In this document: in pieces, positions 45,534 to 53,679 of the stretch
Layout of the letters: each line of letters opens with the position of its first letter
How positions within the stretch are numbered: position 1 is the stretch's first letter
Source: Chlamydiota bacterium
GTDB taxonomy: Bacteria; Chlamydiota; Chlamydiia; Chlamydiales; Parachlamydiaceae
Direction: 5' to 3'
DNA length: 64,000 nt
NCBI GenBank assembly: GCA_013287905.1
Contig: JABDCW010000006.1
Coordinates: forward strand, 1-64,000
Made by a program: the position numbers and the translations under genes
The notes under the pieces: model-generated
Told to the model about the DNA's origin: nothing
Databases searched by the model: none
What the model saw: only the letters and a program-made list of their open reading frames with translations

Positions 45534-45890
45534 GCCCCAAGCTTTAAGCTTGGGGCTAGATGCTTAAAGCCCCATTCGCGGCCCTGGTTTGCGAAGTTAC
45601 GCAAGAATGTAACCTAAAGGTTCGAGCCTGGAGAGTCAGTCCTCAAAAAGTTATGACATAAGGTAGCAAGGCCGTCCTCGGCCTTGAACAACCAGGTCGG
45701 GACGACCTGGCTACCTTCTTTGCCATAACTTTTTAAGAATGTACTTTATTGTAAAATAACGTTATGCGCAAGTTTCTGTCGCCGCATCCGCGGCTGTCTC
45801 TTTTGGGTATTTGCACCCCAAGCTTACGCTTGGGGCTACATGCTAAAGCCGCATTCGCGGCCTTAAATTGCGAAGCTACGTAAGGATAAG
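45534..45890. repeat. Repeat block: CCCCAAGC palindromes and a long inverted repeat
   Basis: Two divergent copies of a palindromic unit (CCCCAAGCTT..GCTTGGGG followed by GCCGCATTCGCGGC and TTGCGAAGCTACG) lie at about 45534-45615 and 45777-45890. Between them, 45645-45735 is an inverted repeat with AAAAAGTTATG and CATAACTTTTT arms enclosing AAGGTAGC...GCTACCTT and an AACCAGGTCG..CGACCTGG hairpin. A third copy of the palindromic unit follows the paralogue at 46618-46735. The spacer 45511-45915 has no gene. Confidence 0.85.
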
Positions 45891-45915
45891 CCATTAGCAT
45901 AAGCTTGAGGGCTTA

Positions 45916-46557
45916 TTAAATACCTTCCTGATTATTTTTAGGGGTTGTTTCAATGCTCTGTGCCTGCACAATTTTTAAAGCCTCTTCATAAGATTCTTCT
46001 AAAATATTAAAATTTTTTAGAAATTCTTTCTGCGTAACTTTTGGATGAGATTTGAAAGGCTTAGAGAGATCCTTTTCTGCATAAGTAATCAATCCATTTT
46101 CCATTCCAGTTAGATAAATGATTGGCTTTTCGTATTTAACATCCTGGCAGCAAGGATCGATCAAAAAAATGATTATTGCAAGATTTTTGTAAGTAAAAGG
46201 CATATTTTTAAAATATGACTGAAAACCCTTGTCTTGATAAAGAATTTTAAGCATAACCTCTGTACAGTAAACGATCAGTTCTCTGCTTTTATCCTGATTT
46301 AAAAACAAGGAGGTATCTGCAACAAATCCCACAGAGATGATCTTTAATTTTTTTTCATTTTCTTCTCCACGTTGATACATGATCGATAAAGGATATTTTT
46401 TTCGCAGCTCAGTTTGTATTTCATGAAATACTCCCTGAATATGATTGTCGGCAAGTTTCTCATTTGAATCCTTGGGCAATTTATTACAATCCGCACCTAA
46501 AAAATCATAGAAAATACAGCTCGCACAGATCATGGAAACAAGAAAAAATTTATTCAT
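45916..46557 (-). CDS. Small secreted protein, duplicated paralogue 1
   Basis: The 213-residue protein starts with a signal peptide (MNKFFLVSMICASCIF). It is not recognised, but it is clearly homologous to the neighbour at 46758-47345: both start MNKFFL.S, share ELRKKY / ELQKKY, PF[TS]YK, IIFL..P / RIFL..P, and end EEALKIVQAQSIETTPKN-QEGI / EDALKIVQTQNIEATPKN-QKGI. Probably periplasmic or exported. The downstream spacer also matches, so gene and spacer were duplicated together. Confidence 0.7.
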   Translation of the reverse strand: MNKFFLVSMICASCIFYDFLGADCNKLPKDSNEKLADNHIQGVFHEIQTELRKKYPLSIMYQRGEENEKKLKIISVGFVADTSLFLNQDKSRELIVYCTEVMLKILYQDKGFQSYFKNMPFTYKNLAIIIFLIDPCCQDVKYEKPIIYLTGMENGLITYAEKDLSKPFKSHPKVTQKEFLKNFNILEESYEEALKIVQAQSIETTPKNNQEGI

Positions 46558-46617
46558 AGGTCACCTTTGTTGTAAACTGTTTTGGTCTTTTGTTGGTTTA
46601 ACGCGATATGTGTGTTT

Positions 46618-46735
46618 TCTGTCGCCGCATCCGCGGCTGTTCCTTTTGCATTCGTACTCCAAGCTTACGCTTGGGGCTACATGCTTAAGCCGCATTCACG
46701 GCTTTAAGTTGCGAGGCAACGTCAGGATACAGCTC
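46618..46735. repeat. CCAAGC/GCCGC palindromic repeat between paralogues
   Basis: TCTGTCGCCGCATCCGCGGC, then CCAAGCTTACGCTTGGGGC, ACATGC and GCCGCATTCACGGC repeat the block at 45777-45890 with few changes. It lies downstream of the second paralogue, at the same distance from its stop as copy 2 lies from the first. Confidence 0.85.
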
Positions 46736-46757
46736 TTGCATAAACTTGGGGGTTTAT

Positions 46758-47345
46758 TTAAATACCTTTCTGATCATTTTTAGGGGTTGCTTCAATGTTT
46801 TGTGTTTGTACAATTTTTAAGGCGTCTTCATAGAGCTCTTCAATCCTTCTTAGATGACCGATAGCATTCATATCTTCTACTTTATAGGCAATTACACCAT
46901 CAATCAAAGAAACTATACAAATGTTTGGAGGTTGAATATCAGAACGATCTGGATTCCTTAAAAAAATACGAATTTCAATACTTTTATAAGAAAAAGGCAC
47001 CTCACATAGATACACTTTAAGATCTTCGCGTTGATTGATCTGTTTAAGCAACTCATCAGCACAATCCAAAATTAGCTTGCGACATTGTTCTTTACTTAAA
47101 ACTTCGTTAAGGGAATAACTAGCCGCTATCATCGTTTCCTTCTTATTCTCTTCACTTCCACCAGATCCTATCATTTTAATAGAGTATTTTTTTTGTAATT
47201 CTTTTAATGCATGGCCGCATGCTTTATCAATTATGACATTTTTTGATGGCAATTCATTATGATCGAATCCTAAAAAATTAAAAAAAGAGAAACCAAAAAA
47301 TGAGCAACTCGCAAACATAATTGAGATTAGAAAAAATTTGTTCAT
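46758..47345 (-). CDS. Small secreted protein, duplicated paralogue 2
   Basis: The 195-residue protein begins with a signal peptide (MNKFFLISIMFASCSFFGF) and is a paralogue of the gene at 45916-46557. Conservation is highest at the two ends and lower in the middle, as expected for diverging secreted proteins. No known domain is recognised. It lies seven bases beyond the DUF687-like remnant on the same strand. Confidence 0.7.
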   Translation of the reverse strand: MNKFFLISIMFASCSFFGFSFFNFLGFDHNELPSKNVIIDKACGHALKELQKKYSIKMIGSGGSEENKKETMIAASYSLNEVLSKEQCRKLILDCADELLKQINQREDLKVYLCEVPFSYKSIEIRIFLRNPDRSDIQPPNICIVSLIDGVIAYKVEDMNAIGHLRRIEELYEDALKIVQTQNIEATPKNDQKGI

Positions 47346-47352
47346 ATATCCT

Positions 47353-47667
47353 TTAATTTTTTAAAAAATCCTTTATATGTCTAATTCTTGTATCAGTAAA
47401 CGACGGGCTACTGAAGCTATGGTCAAACCATGAGGCATCTTTATGTCTCTCCAGAACATGGAAATTTCGTTCATTTCTTTTCATTCCATTCCAGTCAAGA
47501 TAGGAAACAAAGTCATGTGTGCTTGTATAATAATAAGCTGTCTTGCAATATTCTTCATCAGTAAAGGCGCCAGGCGCAAATGCAACGAACGTTATCCTTT
47601 TTCGCAATTCGGGAGGGTATGTCATTGCTGCATTTCTGAACGGAGGCCTTCTTGTAAAACTATCTAT
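47353..47667 (-). pseudogene. 3' remnant of a DUF687-like chlamydial gene
   Basis: The open frame (ATG 47625, readable back to a stop at 47670) encodes RNAAMTYPPELRKRI, FVAFAPGAFTDEEYC, STHDFVSYLDWNG and DHSFSSPSF, the order seen at the C-terminal end of DUF687 family proteins, which I know only from Chlamydiota. Full members are several hundred residues; only about 100 remain, with the upstream end cut by the HD-domain gene. From memory of the family, so the identity is moderate. Confidence 0.5.
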
Positions 47668-48245
47668 TTACCTAGAATTCTGGGATGTACACGCGATTTC
47701 GCATCTTTTTTGATCTGTTCATTGATTTCACGGAGAAAAGTATCGTGAGCGCAAGCATTTTCAATCTTAAATACTTGATCTCTATCCTCCTGTGTCCATG
47801 TACACTCGTCAGATTCATTATGTTGCAAATTCGCTTCCAACTTATCCAGGGCATATACAAAACATGATTCAGCTGATTTTCTTTCATTAAATTCGTACCA
47901 TAAAGCATGAATTTCTTCTCCTGCTGGACCGCCTATGAGGTCTCTAATTTTATCGATGGCTTGTAATTCATTTTGAAGGGTGTCGTAACCTTCTTGCAAA
48001 AATACAGGAGTATCACCAGTTTCAATCTCAACAAGATCGTGAATAATCACCATTTTAAGGGACTTAAAGAGGTCTATTTTTTCATTTAGATGGGGAAAGA
48101 TAAGTAATGCCATCAAGGAAGTACGCCACACATGTTCTGCCACACTTTCTTGCCTGCCAGAAGAAAGCCAACAGTGCCTTAATTCGCACTTTAATTTTTC
48201 TGCTTTGTGTAAAAATGAGAAAATCCGGTTTACTGAAGAACTCAT
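47664..48245 (-). CDS. HD-domain phosphohydrolase (YfbR/HDDC2-like)
   Basis: The product from ATG 48245 (193 residues) has the HD order H...HD...D: RHCWLSSGRQESVAEHVWR, then VIIHDLVEIETGD, and YALDKLEANLQH later. YfbR/HDDC2 proteins are 5'-deoxynucleotidases converting dNMP to deoxynucleoside. GGAG lies eight bases before this ATG; a longer frame from 48287 would overlap the previous gene and is unlikely. One base separates it from the stop of the 2-oxoglutarate oxygenase gene, so both share a transcript. Confidence 0.8.
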   Translation of the reverse strand: MSSSVNRIFSFLHKAEKLKCELRHCWLSSGRQESVAEHVWRTSLMALLIFPHLNEKIDLFKSLKMVIIHDLVEIETGDTPVFLQEGYDTLQNELQAIDKIRDLIGGPAGEEIHALWYEFNERKSAESCFVYALDKLEANLQHNESDECTWTQEDRDQVFKIENACAHDTFLREINEQIKKDAKSRVHPRILGK

Positions 48246-48246
48246 C

Positions 48247-49167
48247 TCAAGACTCCTTTCTAATGCCGATTTTTTTATAACGTCCACTCATAAATTCGCC
48301 ATATGTGATAACGGGAGATATTCCGCTTCCTTGACATGTTCTTATGACTTTTAAAGGAAAATCCGGAGGAAAATTGCCAAAAAATGGGATGGAATAACGA
48401 TGTCGATCGCTCGGATTATTGATGACTCGATGTGTTGTGCTGGGAATACGTCCTGCAGTGATGTATTGTAGAGTATCTCCTGCATTGATAATTGCTGCAT
48501 CTGGGGGAACTTCTACATCAATCCATTGTCCTTCCCGTGTCTTTACCTGTAGTCCAGTTTCAGTAGCACGTGGGATGACAGTCATTACACCAATGTCTTC
48601 ATGAGCTCCGGATCTCATGGCATTGGGATCAGCTGTTGGTTCTATTGGAGGATAATGTAAAAGTCTCATTAAGCCTCCAGCATCTTCAATAGACTGACGT
48701 AATAAATGGATTTCAGCAGGGTCGCATCCTAAATAGATTGTCGTTGCTTCTAAACAGGAAGATAAACAGTTTGTGAGCTCTTGATAAAGCGCAAGTATTG
48801 GTTCATTAAATCCCACTAGGTGAGGACACAACTCAACTGGTTGTGTTGGCCCAGTAGTATGATAAAACTCCTTTAAATCTCTATGAACAGAGTCTTTTGC
48901 ATGTTCTTGTCCAAATGGCACATACCCTCGAAATCCATCCGGACTTTTCTGCTTAAGTTTTTCTTTTAAGGGTAAGCTAAAGTACTCTTTGGCCAAAGTG
49001 TAGGCTTTGTTCACAGTTTCTGCACGAATACCAATATTAGTGACAGCGACAAATCCAATCCCTTGTAAAGACTTCCCAAACTGACCGGCTATCTTGACTT
49101 TATCTTCCCAGGAACCTGCAACAAATCCCTTCATATCAACGCACGGAATGGATGTTATTGTGTTCAT
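48247..49167 (-). CDS. 2-Oxoglutarate/Fe(II)-dependent dioxygenase (isopenicillin-N-synthase-like)
   Basis: The 306-residue protein has the non-haem Fe(II) dioxygenase family architecture: N-terminal DIOX_N part (IPCVDMKGF...GFVAVTNIGI), the metal triad H189-E-D191 with H246, and R257-Y-S259 that binds 2-oxoglutarate. Such enzymes hydroxylate or oxidise varied small molecules (gibberellin, ethylene, isopenicillin types). GAGGAGG precedes ATG. It is divergent from a LysR regulator (93 bp apart), which probably controls it, and co-transcribed with the HD hydrolase. Confidence 0.85.
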   Translation of the reverse strand: MNTITSIPCVDMKGFVAGSWEDKVKIAGQFGKSLQGIGFVAVTNIGIRAETVNKAYTLAKEYFSLPLKEKLKQKSPDGFRGYVPFGQEHAKDSVHRDLKEFYHTTGPTQPVELCPHLVGFNEPILALYQELTNCLSSCLEATTIYLGCDPAEIHLLRQSIEDAGGLMRLLHYPPIEPTADPNAMRSGAHEDIGVMTVIPRATETGLQVKTREGQWIDVEVPPDAAIINAGDTLQYITAGRIPSTTHRVINNPSDRHRYSIPFFGNFPPDFPLKVIRTCQGSGISPVITYGEFMSGRYKKIGIRKES

Positions 49168-49260
49168 GTTTTCCTCCTCTTGTTTATTGATCTGTCATTT
49201 TATGCTTGATTTTTAAATAAGTAAAATTAATGATATTAACATAGAATATAAGGCGGACTA

Positions 49261-50109
49261 ATGACCAAATTGCAGTACAATCTTGTGAACCTCAAATACT
49301 TTTTTGATGTCGTCAAAACAGGGAGTTTTGGAGAATCTGCAAAGCATAATCACGTTAGTCAATCTGCGATTAGTCAGGCCATTGGAAAATTGGAAGAAAC
49401 GTTGCAATGTCAGCTGTTTTCTCATCAACCTGGGCGGTGTAAAATCACAGAAAAAGGGATGCAGCTTTTTGCGGAAGCGCGTGAATTATTTCAACAACTC
49501 CAAAGAATAGAAAACTACATCACAGAACAAGAAGGCGACAGCATTACTTTTGCCTGTACACACAGCTTTGCCGTTGGACTCTTACCTGACTACTTAAAGC
49601 AGGCGAGTAAGTCACTACCTGCGTTAAAAATCAATTTTCGATTGGGGCATTATCACGATATCAAAGAGTGGCTGAAAAAGGGAATAATCGACTTTGGCAT
49701 TCTGATCGATAATGATGATCTTTCTCTTTTTGATTGTCAGAAGATTGATCAAGGTCATTTTCGTCTGTACACTGCTAAACAGTGTAAGGACATTTCGTCC
49801 CTTGGCTTTCTCTTGGATTCTGACGAGAGAAAAGAATCTAATTTTCTCAAACAATGTTATCAGGAAAAATACAAACAAGAGCTTCCTATCAAGATGGAAA
49901 TTTCAAGTTGGGAAGTCATTGCCAATCTCACTGAAGCTGGTTTGGGTGTGGGTTTATTTCCGGACTATGTTGCAAGAAATAGAAAATCCAGGCTAAAAAT
50001 TGTTCTGTCAGAATTACCATCTACTCCCTACGCAATCTATGCCATTTTTAAGAAAAATACATTGCACAATCCAAATGCCCTAAAATTCTGTGAGCTTTTT
50101 AATAAGTAG
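49261..50109 (+). CDS. LysR-family transcriptional regulator
   Basis: The 282-residue protein has the N-terminal winged helix-turn-helix (NLKYFFDVVKTGSFGESA, then VSQSAISQAIGKLEE) and a C-terminal periplasmic-binding-like effector domain (about 90-282, GLGVGLFPDYVA). It lies back-to-back with the dioxygenase gene and upstream of the Nudix-NDT-Maf genes, a classical arrangement for controlling both. LysR regulators are rare in chlamydiae, which suggests acquisition with the cluster. Confidence 0.85.
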   Translation: MTKLQYNLVNLKYFFDVVKTGSFGESAKHNHVSQSAISQAIGKLEETLQCQLFSHQPGRCKITEKGMQLFAEARELFQQLQRIENYITEQEGDSITFACTHSFAVGLLPDYLKQASKSLPALKINFRLGHYHDIKEWLKKGIIDFGILIDNDDLSLFDCQKIDQGHFRLYTAKQCKDISSLGFLLDSDERKESNFLKQCYQEKYKQELPIKMEISSWEVIANLTEAGLGVGLFPDYVARNRKSRLKIVLSELPSTPYAIYAIFKKNTLHNPNALKFCELFNK

Positions 50110-50192
50110 AGCTTATGTGATACTTAAGAAATATTAATTTCCCTTCTTTTGTGCAATCGAATATTTTTAAGAGATAAAAAAGCGGAGGCATA

Positions 50193-50693
50193 ATGACAAG
50201 TTTGCAGTTTCTTTCTGTTTTTGCACAAAAGGAAAGCCAACGCTTTAAACTCAAAGTTGGCGTATTTTTGTTTCTTATCCAAGACGATCGCATTCTTCTG
50301 CTTCGCAGATATCGTACTGGCATTGATGATGGTATGTATGTTGTCCCGATGGGTGGTCATGATGGTTTAGAGCCTTTAACAAATTCAATAATTCGCGAAG
50401 CAAATGAAGAAGCCAATATCACATTACGGCCGGCACAATTACAAGTATGCCACGTGATGCATCGCCTTCACCCTATGCCTGACAATCTTTCTTTTGAACA
50501 GATAGACGTATTTTTCAAGGCAGAATCATATGCAGGTGTAATTGCAAATATGGAGCCGCATAAATGTGACGAGTTAGAGTTTCATTCGTTGAATGCTCTG
50601 CCAGAAAAAACAGCTGATTTTATTCGTCATGCAATTGAATGTTTGCGTAAGGGACAGTGTTATTCTGAGTTTGGTTGGGGAAACCATAGATAA
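50193..50693 (+). CDS. Nudix hydrolase
   Basis: The 166-residue protein has a Nudix box (GGHDGLEPLTNSIIREANEE, near residues 54-73) with the REA..EE core and a following LQVCHVMHRLHP segment as in MutT/Nudix enzymes of the 8-oxo-dGTP type. CGGAGG precedes ATG. It starts 83 bp after the LysR gene and is 12 bp before the deoxyribosyltransferase-like gene. Confidence 0.85.
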   Translation: MTSLQFLSVFAQKESQRFKLKVGVFLFLIQDDRILLLRRYRTGIDDGMYVVPMGGHDGLEPLTNSIIREANEEANITLRPAQLQVCHVMHRLHPMPDNLSFEQIDVFFKAESYAGVIANMEPHKCDELEFHSLNALPEKTADFIRHAIECLRKGQCYSEFGWGNHR

Positions 50694-50705
50694 AAGGAAA
50701 ATGAG

Positions 50706-51314
50706 ATGAAAAAAATAGCAATCTATCTTGCTGGCAGTATTAAAAAAGATCATGAAAAAACAGATGAGTCATTTTGGACTGAAGACAACATGCTCCTTTT
50801 AAGAAGCTCCTTGCAAGGATATTTAGTGTCTTTTTTGAATCCAGCTTTTCGGACAGACGATTTGTCGGATCAACATTCTGTGTTTGGTCGGGATATGACA
50901 CAGGTATTTTGCAGCGATGTTGTCTTTGTCGACGCACGTGAACGTCGAGGGTTAGGTGTTGGTGCAGAGATGATGTGGGCTAAGCTCCACAGCATCCCTG
51001 TTGTCACATGGGCGCCGAAAAACTCTCATTACAATAAAGATAAGACAACGATTTTAGGAGTTCCTGTGGAGGGATTTATTCACCCCTTCGTTCAGTCTCT
51101 AAGTGATAGAGTTGTAGCAACCTTGGAAGAGGGAGCAGAGTGGATCCATAAAGTGAAATCAACTCCAACATATGAAATTAAGGGTATCGGACACATCAAA
51201 GAAGCAATGGAATATTATAAAGAAAGACAACTACACGATGATCAGCCAATGCAAGAGATGATCGGTTCTCACGATGAATTAAAACAGCGTATCATGAACG
51301 GTCTTAACACATAA
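50706..51314 (+). CDS. Nucleoside 2-deoxyribosyltransferase-like protein
   Basis: The 202-residue protein has IYLAGSI at the N-terminus, FGRDMTQVFCSDVVFVDARE (a conserved NDT-type stretch, D63 and D71), and GVGAEMMWAKLHSIPVVTW with E88 in the position of the catalytic glutamate. These enzymes cleave or exchange the base of deoxynucleosides. The C-terminal 60 residues are helical and not typical. It lies 12 bp after the Nudix gene and 12 bp before the Maf-like gene. Confidence 0.78.
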   Translation: MKKIAIYLAGSIKKDHEKTDESFWTEDNMLLLRSSLQGYLVSFLNPAFRTDDLSDQHSVFGRDMTQVFCSDVVFVDARERRGLGVGAEMMWAKLHSIPVVTWAPKNSHYNKDKTTILGVPVEGFIHPFVQSLSDRVVATLEEGAEWIHKVKSTPTYEIKGIGHIKEAMEYYKERQLHDDQPMQEMIGSHDELKQRIMNGLNT

Positions 51315-51326
51315 AATTGAGGGCAC

Positions 51327-51890
51327 ATGAAGATCATTTTAGCTTCACAGTCACTAATCAGAAAGCGGGCACTTGACTTGTTAGGATTAACTTATGAAAC
51401 AATTCCTTCCGATATTGACGAGAAGGCAATTAGAGATCCAGATCCCTTGAAAATGGCACAACGATTATCTGAAGCTAAAGCGCATGCGATTGGAGAAAGA
51501 CATCCCGGTATAATTATTGCTTCTGATGCTTTTTTAGTGTTTCAAGAAAGAATTTTAGAAAAACCTAACGATTTGCAGGAAGCTCATAAAATGTTACGTT
51601 CGCTTTCAGGGGCTCATTATGATTTTGTCACCGGCGTTGCTGTGTATAGTACAATTACAAAAAAAATGCTATCTTCCGTAGCGACATGTAAAATTCATAT
51701 GAGACAACTGTCCGATCATGAAATTGCAGATTATATCCAGAAAAATCCTGTTTTGAAGTTTGCCGGAGGGCATGATACTGATGGTGTTGTCCGTTTTTCT
51801 GAAAAAGTTGAGGGTAACTGTAATTTTTTCACTGCTATTCCGATGAATAAGCTTATCGAGTTTCTGCAGTTGCAAGGCATCAGAGTATAA
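51327..51890 (+). CDS. Maf-like nucleotide pyrophosphatase
   Basis: The 187-residue protein has the Maf signatures: LASQSLIRKRALDLLGL near the start, DIDEKAIRDPDP, an aspartate segment ASDAFLVFQERILEKP in place of the usual ADT.V, and GAHYDFVTGVAV. Maf proteins hydrolyse dTTP, UTP, CTP or modified NTPs to monophosphates. The changed ADT motif makes substrate choice uncertain. GAGGG precedes ATG. A second, canonical Maf copy would be expected elsewhere in the genome. Confidence 0.85.
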   Translation: MKIILASQSLIRKRALDLLGLTYETIPSDIDEKAIRDPDPLKMAQRLSEAKAHAIGERHPGIIIASDAFLVFQERILEKPNDLQEAHKMLRSLSGAHYDFVTGVAVYSTITKKMLSSVATCKIHMRQLSDHEIADYIQKNPVLKFAGGHDTDGVVRFSEKVEGNCNFFTAIPMNKLIEFLQLQGIRV

Positions 51891-51979
51891 CATTTGATGC
51901 GAGCCGTATACGCGCTATTTTTCGGAGCATTTAGTAACATAGTGCTGTGTATTTACGTTTAAAAATAAGGAGAACTTAA

Positions 51980-52696
51980 ATGAGAATTCAATACATTATT
52001 CATGCAGACTTTGAACTTCCAGGTATTATCGAAGAGTGGGCAAAGAAAAATAAATATACAGAGAGTTTTTGTCGTCCGTTTGCAGGGGAAAAACTCCCAA
52101 ATCCAAGTGAGTATGACCTTCTCATACTAATGGGAGGCCCGCAAAGTCCTTTAAGCATGAGTGAATCGCCTTACCTTGAAGAGGAAATCTTAACTATTAA
52201 AAAAACCATTAAAGCCCATATACCCATCTTGGGATTTTGTTTAGGGGCTCAGCTCATTGGAGAGGCTTTGGGAGCCCGTACAGAACGAAGTCCCAATAAA
52301 GAAGTAGGTGTATTTCCAATAGAACTCACTGAAGAAGGCTGTAAAGATCCTCTTCTTAAAAACTTCCCTAAGGAATTTCTGGTTGTGCATTGGCATAATG
52401 ACATGCCTGGATTAACAGCTGAAGCCAGGATTTTAGCGAAGAGTAAAGGCTGCCCTCGACAAATCATACGCTATTCTCACTTGATCTATGGCTTTCAGTG
52501 TCATCCGGAACCCACGAAGAAAAATATCGAAGCAATGATCGAGCATTGTTCAAATGATTTAGCGCCCGGAAAATTCGTTCAATCCCGGAAAGAACTTTTA
52601 CATAATGATTTCACGGCAATCAACAAAAAAATGATCCAGATCCTGGATAATTTCATTGCTTCTACAAAGCGGCTGGAAGCTAGAATAACATCATAA
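51980..52696 (+). CDS. Class I glutamine amidotransferase (GMP-synthase-like)
   Basis: The 238-residue protein has the triad of class I GATases: C87 in GFCLGAQ, H175 and E177 in QCHPEP. The N-terminus LLILMGGPQSPLSM is typical of the stand-alone GuaA-like group. It could deliver ammonia to an unidentified synthase or cleave gamma-glutamyl amides. AAGGAGA precedes ATG. It follows the Maf gene by 89 bp and is 28 bp before the last Nudix gene. Confidence 0.85.
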   Translation: MRIQYIIHADFELPGIIEEWAKKNKYTESFCRPFAGEKLPNPSEYDLLILMGGPQSPLSMSESPYLEEEILTIKKTIKAHIPILGFCLGAQLIGEALGARTERSPNKEVGVFPIELTEEGCKDPLLKNFPKEFLVVHWHNDMPGLTAEARILAKSKGCPRQIIRYSHLIYGFQCHPEPTKKNIEAMIEHCSNDLAPGKFVQSRKELLHNDFTAINKKMIQILDNFIASTKRLEARITS

Positions 52697-52724
52697 TTAA
52701 CTCTGTTTGTTTGACGAAAATCTT

Positions 52725-53174
52725 ATGAATCAGTCTCAGATAGATTGTTTTCACTTAGGTGTGAAGGCATTAATTGTAAATACAGAAGGAAGGGTGCTTT
52801 TGCTGCAAAGAAACCATCCGGTTAAAGGAATGTATTGGGATCTCCCCGGTGGTCGACTGCAAAAGGGAGAATCCCAGATGGACACTCTTTTGCGTGAAGT
52901 CAGGGAAGAAACTGGTTTACATCATTCTTTGGATGTTCATCCTTTTATGACGATACTTACAAATATACGTATATCTGCTAAAGACAGCGATTTTGGATTG
53001 ATTTTTTCTGTTTTTATTATACATCTTTCGGCGCTTTTCTCCCCCATCTTGAGCATAGAACATATCAATTTCGAATGGTGCACTTCCCTTGAGGCTTCTG
53101 AGAGATTAAAAGCTCAATATCCCAACGAGTTAATAGAAAAGATTGCTTGTTCAGAACTAACCAGGGTGATGTAA
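52725..53174 (+). CDS. Nudix hydrolase
   Basis: The product from ATG 52725 has 149 residues (a TTG at 52707 would add six). It contains the Nudix box GGRLQKGESQMDTLLREV followed by REETGL (near residues 42-65), with all catalytic Glu. It is the third Nudix enzyme in 10 kb and the last gene of the accessory run; the spacer to secG contains only a repeat. Confidence 0.85.
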   Translation: MNQSQIDCFHLGVKALIVNTEGRVLLLQRNHPVKGMYWDLPGGRLQKGESQMDTLLREVREETGLHHSLDVHPFMTILTNIRISAKDSDFGLIFSVFIIHLSALFSPILSIEHINFEWCTSLEASERLKAQYPNELIEKIACSELTRVM

Positions 53175-53251
53175 AGTAAATCACATTACGCAATTGTTGC
53201 GTTTGCGGGAAGTAATCCATCCTATTATCCATAAGTCTAATAAGTAATTCA

Positions 53252-53342
53252 ACGCGGAGGCACGAGAGGCGCGGGGACGCAGAGGAAAACAGGGGTTAAT
53301 TTTGAATTCTCTCTGTGCCTTTGCGTCCCCGCGTCTCTGCGT
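53252..53342. repeat. Inverted repeat, AACGCRGAGGC family
   Basis: AACGCGGAGGCACGAGAGGC at 53252 and its complementary GCGTCTCTGCGTT end at about 53342 enclose a loop with GGGGTTAATTTTGAATT. Members also occur at 13298, 30375, 60457 and 63577. It sits between the convergent ends of the last Nudix gene and secG, so it may act as a bidirectional terminator. Confidence 0.85.
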
Positions 53343-53375
53343 TTATCCCTCGATGTCACGATCGCAAATTGTCGC

Positions 53376-53672
53376 TTAATTTTCGATGGTCTCAACCGGA
53401 AAATCTGAAGCTTCGGGTTGATACGATCTTCCCATTGCAGATGTCCATAATGACAAAATAATACATGATGCAAAGAACGCTATTGAAAGCCACGCTGTGA
53501 TCTTTTTCAACACATCGGCAGTCGATGTTCCAAAGACAGAGTCGCTTGCGGCTCCACCAAAAGAAGCCCCGAGGCCCGAGCTTTTACTTTCCTGTATCAA
53601 AATGACAAAGCATAAGACGAGGCAAAGAAGTAAAAAAAACGCTATTGCTAAAAAGTAAAGAAATGTTCCCAT
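53376..53672 (-). CDS. secG: Preprotein translocase subunit SecG
   Basis: The 98-residue protein has two transmembrane helices (about residues 4-26 and 59-78) with the SecG signature between them: VILIQESKSSGLGASFGG and FGTSTADVLKKITAWLSI. It helps SecYE-mediated protein export. The C-terminal PEASDFPVETIEN tail is acidic. It lies seven bases after tpiA, so the two share a transcript. Confidence 0.92.
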   Translation of the reverse strand: MGTFLYFLAIAFFLLLCLVLCFVILIQESKSSGLGASFGGAASDSVFGTSTADVLKKITAWLSIAFFASCIILSLWTSAMGRSYQPEASDFPVETIEN

Positions 53673-53679
53673 AAGTGCC

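Noticed and set aside
48246-48287. Extended N-terminus of the HD-domain protein
   Set aside because: It overlaps the dioxygenase gene; the internal ATG at 48245 has GGAG at the right distance.
37386-53250. Prophage or integrative element with recombination genes
   Set aside because: No integrase, transposase, replication or structural phage gene is found; only the half-tRNA and the accessory gene content suggest an island.
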